Assembly (NCBI GenBank): GCA_965153355.1
Contig: OZ231126.1
Location: 71,114,001 to 71,178,000, forward strand
Direction: 5' to 3'
Origin: Flaccisagitta enflata
Taxonomy: Eukaryota; Chaetognatha; Sagittoidea; Aphragmophora
Length of the DNA: 64,000 bases
Made by a program: the position numbers and the translations under genes. The notes under the pieces were generated by a model. The model was not told the origin of the DNA and searched no databases. It was given only the letters and a program-made list of their open reading frames with translations. Each line of letters opens with the position of its first letter. Positions within the stretch are counted from its first letter, which is position 1. Below are positions 47,529-64,000 of this stretch, piece by piece.

Positions 47529-48203
47529 GAAAAAAACTCGCCCCGGGAAGTGTCTAGACTCACGACAGGCGTAAATCACCACCAATCTAGGCTTTCTTGG
47601 GTTTGTTCGATAGAGATTTGTTTTTTCTCGCGACTTTTGCTAACTAGAATTGTCGTTTGTTTGTTTGAAATAGATGAGAGGTACAAATATAAAAACGATT
47701 CATGACTGACAAACACAACTTTACGTTCAGAGTTAGAGTCCAGGGACTGAAAGGTCAACCACAGAGCAGTCACTCGAAATCATTTTTTAATGAAAGCATT
47801 TTGTCTATATTATGGTCAAAGCCATTTCTGTTCATGACAACCTTCAATTTTTGAGGTTTTATCACTTTTTTAACTCGATCTACTTCATCATGAGTAGAAA
47901 CACCTAATGTAAAGCGACTTTTTAAGAGGCGTTTTTTGCGTCACTCTGCGTGTCTCTCTCTGCTTTGGTAAGTTGTGCATGTGTATAACAAAAAAATGAG
48001 GACGGTTTTTTTCTTAACTAAATCGCATTTTATCTACGGTTGCAAGTGGCCACACTTGAACTAAGGCCTGCTCTACTACCGGACAATCTCCAAAAATTGA
48101 TTTTACTTTGGTTTCATACATTTTCCGCAAAAACAATGATGCGCAATGATACATGTGAACTGAGACTTGGACTCTGAAAAAAAAGTCTGGGGGCGAGTTC
48201 TAG
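47529..48203. mobile_element. ~675-bp element with AACTCGCCCC inverted ends
   Basis: The left end is AAAAAAACTCGCCCC and the right end GGGGGCGAGTTC. The block after the left end (GTAAATCACCACCAATCTAG, TTGTTCGATAGAGATTTG) recurs at 53545-54312, which has the same ends. No ORF assigned. Confidence 0.7.
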
Positions 48204-49346
48204 AAAACAAGCGTACAATTCATTGACCATATTTTCTTGTCATTTTTGTTAATGAAAAATAATATAACTTGAAAACGATGTAAGCTGGAGATTTATGGTC
48301 CCCCTAGTTTTTTTCGCGGCTTCATGTTTCATAGGTGGAAACAAAATCCATGTTCGGAAGCGTCAGGAAGCTACTCTTACTTCTTTCCCTATCTATAGTA
48401 ATTTTAACGAAGGGCGCTCATGTTCCAATGTTGCGTTTCCTGTTACTCAATGGGTTGAGAATTTGAATCATAGCTACAACTGCTAGTATTTTCTATTTCC
48501 TGATCTTTTGTATGATTCCTTCCCATATTATATCTTTCAAGAGACATGTCATTGATGGCATCTCTCTCACTGAATTCTGCAGGTTCACATTAGAAGATTC
48601 GGTGGTGGTATAAAAATGGTATAGAAACGACTATTGTACATCACAAACCAGTACCAATACTCAACATTGTCTCTCATACTCCTTATCTACTCAGTTTTCA
48701 CGGGATCATCTTTAGCCTCACAGGCTGTGGGATACTTTCATCATTTCGTTTGTTTGAATGTGATTTCGCTTTCATAAAAGTTACGAGTATTTTTCAATTG
48801 TTTTTGTTTTCGCCATTGTTTTTGTTTTCGCCATTTTTTTAAAAATTTTTTTAAAATTTTTATTTTCTTTTTTGCATTGATGCGATTTTTTAAGTGTGAT
48901 TTGAAAATGTCAAAGGAATAAATGCAGAATTATGTTCAGTGCAGATGAAAAAAAAACAATGTAAACATCGCGACAGAAATGGCAAAAGTCAACACAAATA
49001 TAACGAACAAAAATGGATTTGATCACTGCACCTCGTGCTACAAATTGTGAAATAACCCGGGAAGAAAATAAGTTCGAATTACAAATGTTATCAATGAAAA
49101 GACACAATGAGACAGCAAAAAAACAAACTCGTAGCGAGTGACCGGAAGAAGAGTCTGAACGAATGGACCTAAGACAAATCTCAAGTTGTCATTTATGGAC
49201 GTGCACAGATTACTCAAACATTCCCTTTGAATAAAAAAAAAAAGGAAAAGAAACTAAAGTAATTTTTGGAAGAGAAATTAGATGATCAAATCAATCAAAC
49301 AATCAAACTCAAACTCCAACTGGTCCGAATCGAATACGAGTGAAAA
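48204..49346. other. upstream region of innexin 2
   Basis: No repeat family or exon recognised. The last 60 bases before the innexin 2 ATG are a CAATCAAA-rich leader. No convincing TATA box. Confidence 0.4.
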
Positions 49347-60721
<11,375 letters not shown>

Positions 60722-60774
60722 GTGAGCTTTAGATCTATGGGCGATTGATTGATTGATTATTGATATATGACTTG

Positions 60775-60862
60775 ATGGAAGGAAGGAAGGAAGCAAGGAA
60801 GAGAAGTAAATGAAGGGAAGGAAGGAAGGAAGGAAGGAAGGAAGGAAGGAGGGAGGAGGGAA
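60775..60862. repeat. (GGAA)n microsatellite
   Basis: About 80 bases of GGAA with small interruptions in innexin 2 intron 6. Confidence 0.95.
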
Positions 60863-61023
60863 GGAAGAAACGAAGGAATGGAAAAATGCTTGGATAATAT
60901 TTCAGCGCTGTGAATGGACCAGAAAACTTATCTCTAATCACTGGTAATTTTGTGTAAAATATTTACATCTACTACCTAGGAAAGAAGTCTAAGTTCACTT
61001 GAGGGAACAGTGCATTTTTGCCA

Positions 61024-61120
61024 AAAATGTCAATAAAGTTATGTGCTTTTTGCCAAAAATGTCAATAAAGTTAGGTGCTTTTTGCCAAAAATGTCAATAA
61101 AGTTAGGTGCTTTTGGGCAG
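61024..61120. repeat. 38-bp tandem repeat (GTGCTTTTTGCCAAAAATGT)
   Basis: Three units of TTGCCAAAAATGTCAATAAA, GTTAGGTGCTTT in tandem. Confidence 0.9.
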
Positions 61121-61144
61121 AGGCCCCTAAGAGGTCGATGACCT

Positions 61145-61605
61145 ATGCTTTCACACATATGGGGGATTTTCTCCTCCTTCTCCTCCTTCTCCTCCTTCAT
61201 CTCCTCCTCCATCCCTTCCCCTGAAATCCCAGTCTCAAGGCCCAAATTTCGGTCTTGAGGCCTCAAGAGTGGGATTTTTGCCTCGAGACCAAAATTTAGG
61301 CCTCAAGACTGGGATTTGAGGGGGGGGGACGAAGAAGGAGCCGTGAAGACCAAATCTCAGCCTCAAGGTCAAAATCTCAGACAAGAGGCCCAGATCTCGG
61401 TGTTGAGGCCCAAATCTCAGCCTCCAGGCAAGGATTTGGGCCTTGAGGCTAGGATTTGGGCCTTGAGGCTGGGAGTTAGGCCTCAAGACTGAGATTTAAG
61501 CCTCGAGACTGGAATTTGGGCCTCGAGACTGGGATTTGAGAGGGGGGAGGAGGAGGAAGGAAAGGAAGGAATCCCATTATGTGTGAAAGCACAGATCATC
61601 ATTTA
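61145..61605. repeat. inverted-repeat-flanked minisatellite
   Basis: TATGCTTTCACACATATGGG at the left pairs with CCCATTATGTGTGAAAGCAC at the right. Between them are about fifteen ~20-bp units like GCCTCAAGACTGGGATTTG. Confidence 0.85.
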
Positions 61606-61609
61606 TTCG

Positions 61610-63430
61610 GGGCGAAAATCGAGTATCGAGGTCCTTGGATACTCGATTTTTGGGCAATATCCGAGGTCCTCAGATATTCGGGGGGCGAAATCGAGTATCC
61701 GGTCCTGGATACTCAATTTTTGGGCAGTATCGAATCTCAGATATTCGGGGGCGAAAATCGAGTATCGAGGTCTCGGATACTCGTTTTGTGCATTATCCGG
61801 TTCTCGGATATTCGAGGGCGAAAATGAGTATCGAGGTCTCGGATACTCAATTTTAGGTATCCGAGGTCCTGAGGTGTTTGAGAGGCTAAATTGAGTATCC
61901 GAGGTCCTCGGATACTCAATTTTGGGCAGTATCCGAGGTCCTTGGATATTCGGGGGGGGCGAAAATGAGTATCCGAGGTCCTCGGATACTCGATTTTTGG
62001 GCAGAATCTGAGGTCCTCGGATATTCAGGGGCAAAAATCGAGTATCATGGATACTCAATTTTTAGTAGTATCGAGGTCCTTGATATTCGGGGGCAGAAAT
62101 TGAGTATCCGAGGTCCTCGGATACTCAATTTTTGGCAGTATCCGTGGGATACTCGATTTTGCCCCCCCAAATATCCAGGGACCTCGGATGCTGCCCAAAA
62201 ATCGACTATCCAAGGACCTTGGATACTCGGTTTTTGCCCCCCCCCCCAAATATCTGAGGACCTCAGATACTGCCCAAAAATCAAGTATCCGAGGACCTCG
62301 GATACTCGATTTTCGCCCCCCCGAATATCCAAGGACCTCGGATACTGCCCAAAAATCGAGTATCCGAGGACCTCGGATACTCAATTTTCGCCCCCCCCGA
62401 ATATCCAAGGACCTTGGATACTGCCCAAAAGTTGAGTAAAGGATCACTTTTCGCGTATCTGAGGACCCCGGATACTCGATTTTTGGGCAGTATCAAGGTC
62501 TTTGGATATTATTCAGAGGCAAAAATCGAATATCCGAGGTCCTCTGATACTGATTTTTGGAAGTATCAAAGGTCCTCGGATATTTGGGGCGTGAGTATCT
62601 GAGTTCTCGGATACTCAATTTTGGGCAGTATCCAAGGTCACAGATATTCGGGGGGAAAATCTAGTATCCAAGGTCCTCGGATACTCAATCTTTGGGCAGT
62701 ATCATAGGTCCTCAGATATTAGAGGCAAAAATCGAGTATCCAGATCCTGGGATACTCAATTTTTGGAACAGTATCCGAGGGTCCTCAGATATTCGGGCGA
62801 AAATCGATTATCCGAGATCCTCGAAATGATTTTTGGGCAGTATCGAGGTCCTCGGATATTTTGAGGCAAAATCGAGTATCCGAGGTCCTTGGATACTCAA
62901 TTTTGAGCAATGTCTGAGGTCCTCAGATATTCGAGGGCAAAAATCAAGTATCGAGGTCTTCGATGCTCGATTTTTGGACAGTATCTGAACTCCTCGGATA
63001 TTTGAGAGGCGAAAATCGAGTATCAGAGGTCTCGGATACTTTTTTGGGCAGTATCCGAGGTCCTCGGATATTCGGAGGCTAAAATCAGTATCCGAGTCAT
63101 GAATACTCAATTTTAGGCAGTATCAGGTCCTTGGATATTCGGGAGATTGAGTATCCGGGTCTCGGATACTTGATTTTTGGGTAGTATCCGAGGTCCTCGG
63201 ATTTTGGGGAGGACAAAATCGAGTATCCAGGTCCTCGGATACTCAGTACAGGGCAGTATCCAAGGTCCTCGGATATTCGGGGGCGAAAATTAGTATCCAA
63301 GGATTTTGGGCAGTCCTCGGATATTCGGGAAAATCAGTATCGAGGTCTCGGATACTCAATTTTTGGGCAGTATCCGAGGTCCTCGGATATTCGGGGGGGC
63401 TAAAACTGAATATCCGAGGTCGCTAGATTT
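61610..63430. repeat. palindromic satellite, ~73-bp unit, with an inverted internal block
   Basis: The unit joins two palindromes: GAGTATCCGAGGTCCTCGGA-TACTC, spacer GATTTTTGGGCAG, then TATCCGAGGTCCTCGGATA, spacer TTCGGGGGCGAAAATC. About 25 units run in one direction. Between about 62150 and 62460 the spacers read in the opposite sense (TGCCCAAAAATCGA, GATTTTCGCCCCCC). Confidence 0.95.
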
Positions 63431-63534
63431 TAGGCTGGCGAGATGAAGTCCTGTAGAACACAGGGGGAATCTGTAAAATCCGTCGTCCGTCCGTCCGTCG
63501 TCCCCCGCCCCACCCTCAGGGCCGTCTCCTTTGG

Positions 63535-63665
63535 GGCCCAAATCCAAACTGTATGGCCCAAATCCAAGCAAAATGGCCCAAATCCAAGCAAAATGGCCCA
63601 AATCCAGCCAAATTGGGCCAAATCCAGGCAAAAATGGCCTAATACCAGGTAAAATGGACCAAATC
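63535..63665. repeat. 18-bp minisatellite (GGCCCAAATCCAAGCAAAAT)
   Basis: About seven units of roughly 18 bases, with growing divergence to the right. Confidence 0.93.
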
Positions 63666-63719
63666 TGGCTAGGATATCTGAATTCTGGCCTGAGTTCTAT
63701 CATTTTGGCCCCTTTAACT

Positions 63720-63965
63720 TAGATTCTGGCTCCAAAACCCACATCCAAGCCTTAGAGACCCAGATCCTGACCTTTGAGACCCAGATTCTGACCTCTACGA
63801 CCTAGGTTCTGGCCTCAAAGACCTAATTCCAAGCCTCAGAGGCCCAAATCTAGGCCTCAGAGACTGAAATCCTTACCTCTGAGACCAAGAAATTGATCTC
63901 TGAGACCCAGATTCTGGCCTCAGAGACCCAGATCCTGGCCTCAGAGACCCAGATCCTGGCCTGCT
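63720..63965. repeat. ~24-bp minisatellite (GAGACCCAGATCCTGGCCTC)
   Basis: About ten units, the last ones nearly identical, running to near the window edge. Confidence 0.93.
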
Positions 63966-64000
63966 CCTTTCTCAACTTAACCTACAAACTATACTTAAGG

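Noticed and set aside
47409-47705. 98-codon frame including IKIETRSEKNSPREV
   Set aside because: It overlaps the AACTCGCCCC-ended repeat, whose relative at 53545 does not keep the frame.
61603-62496. Long frames on both strands with repeated YPRTSDT / IRGPRIL
   Set aside because: Readings of the 73-bp palindromic satellite, whose length keeps frames open; not protein-coding.

Overview
The window is nuclear DNA from an invertebrate animal. The evidence is spliced genes with GT-AG introns, two members of the innexin gap-junction family, a cluster of DEG/ENaC-type sodium channels, long dinucleotide microsatellites, and many short inverted-repeat transposons. I cannot name the taxon. There are no bacterial operons and no CRISPR array. 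I recognised no rRNA or tRNA, but I did not search for tRNAs systematically.

Gene layout. (1) A cluster of DEG/ENaC channel loci lies on the minus strand. Copy A (774-2790) and copy B (13313-16333) are nearly identical and sit in a recent direct segmental duplication (about 124-7182 and 12503-18410). Copy D (21696-24687) is an older intact paralogue. Two broken remnants lie between A and B: a C-terminal fragment at 8345-8533 and a two-exon remnant at 11335-11823. Each intact copy has three coding exons; exons 1 and 2 are always 148 and 201 nt, with conserved phases. (2) Innexin 1 (10506-46407, plus strand) has six coding exons and encodes 551 residues. Its first intron is 21.5 kb and contains DEG/ENaC copies B and D on the opposite strand. 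(3) Innexin 2 (49347 to beyond the window) is a tandem paralogue in the same orientation. Six exons (355 codons) are visible and the last exon is missing. The paralogues differ by intron presence, intron phase and a 9-nt shift of one intron.

Candidate new coding material: exon-like segments at 37919-38013, 39903-39988 and 41104-41264 inside innexin 1 intron 4 (the last two phase-compatible), and a small ATG-containing exon at 53356-53440 inside innexin 2 intron 1. I recognise none of these.

The rest is repeat-rich. A 2.6-kb DNA transposon (4067-6657) has a 17-bp terminal inverted repeat (TIR), a 7-bp target-site duplication (TSD) and a decayed ORF. There are several short TIR families with 4-, 7- or 8-bp or TA TSDs. 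About twenty copies or fragments of two unusual short elements carry a (CGGA/CCGT)n core next to a GTCGCGTGCACGCGAC-type palindrome. A GAGCGAGC-rich family includes one copy with a 15-bp TSD. The right end (61.1-64 kb) is a block of palindromic satellite and minisatellites. Long pyrimidine microsatellites lie directly upstream of several innexin splice acceptors.
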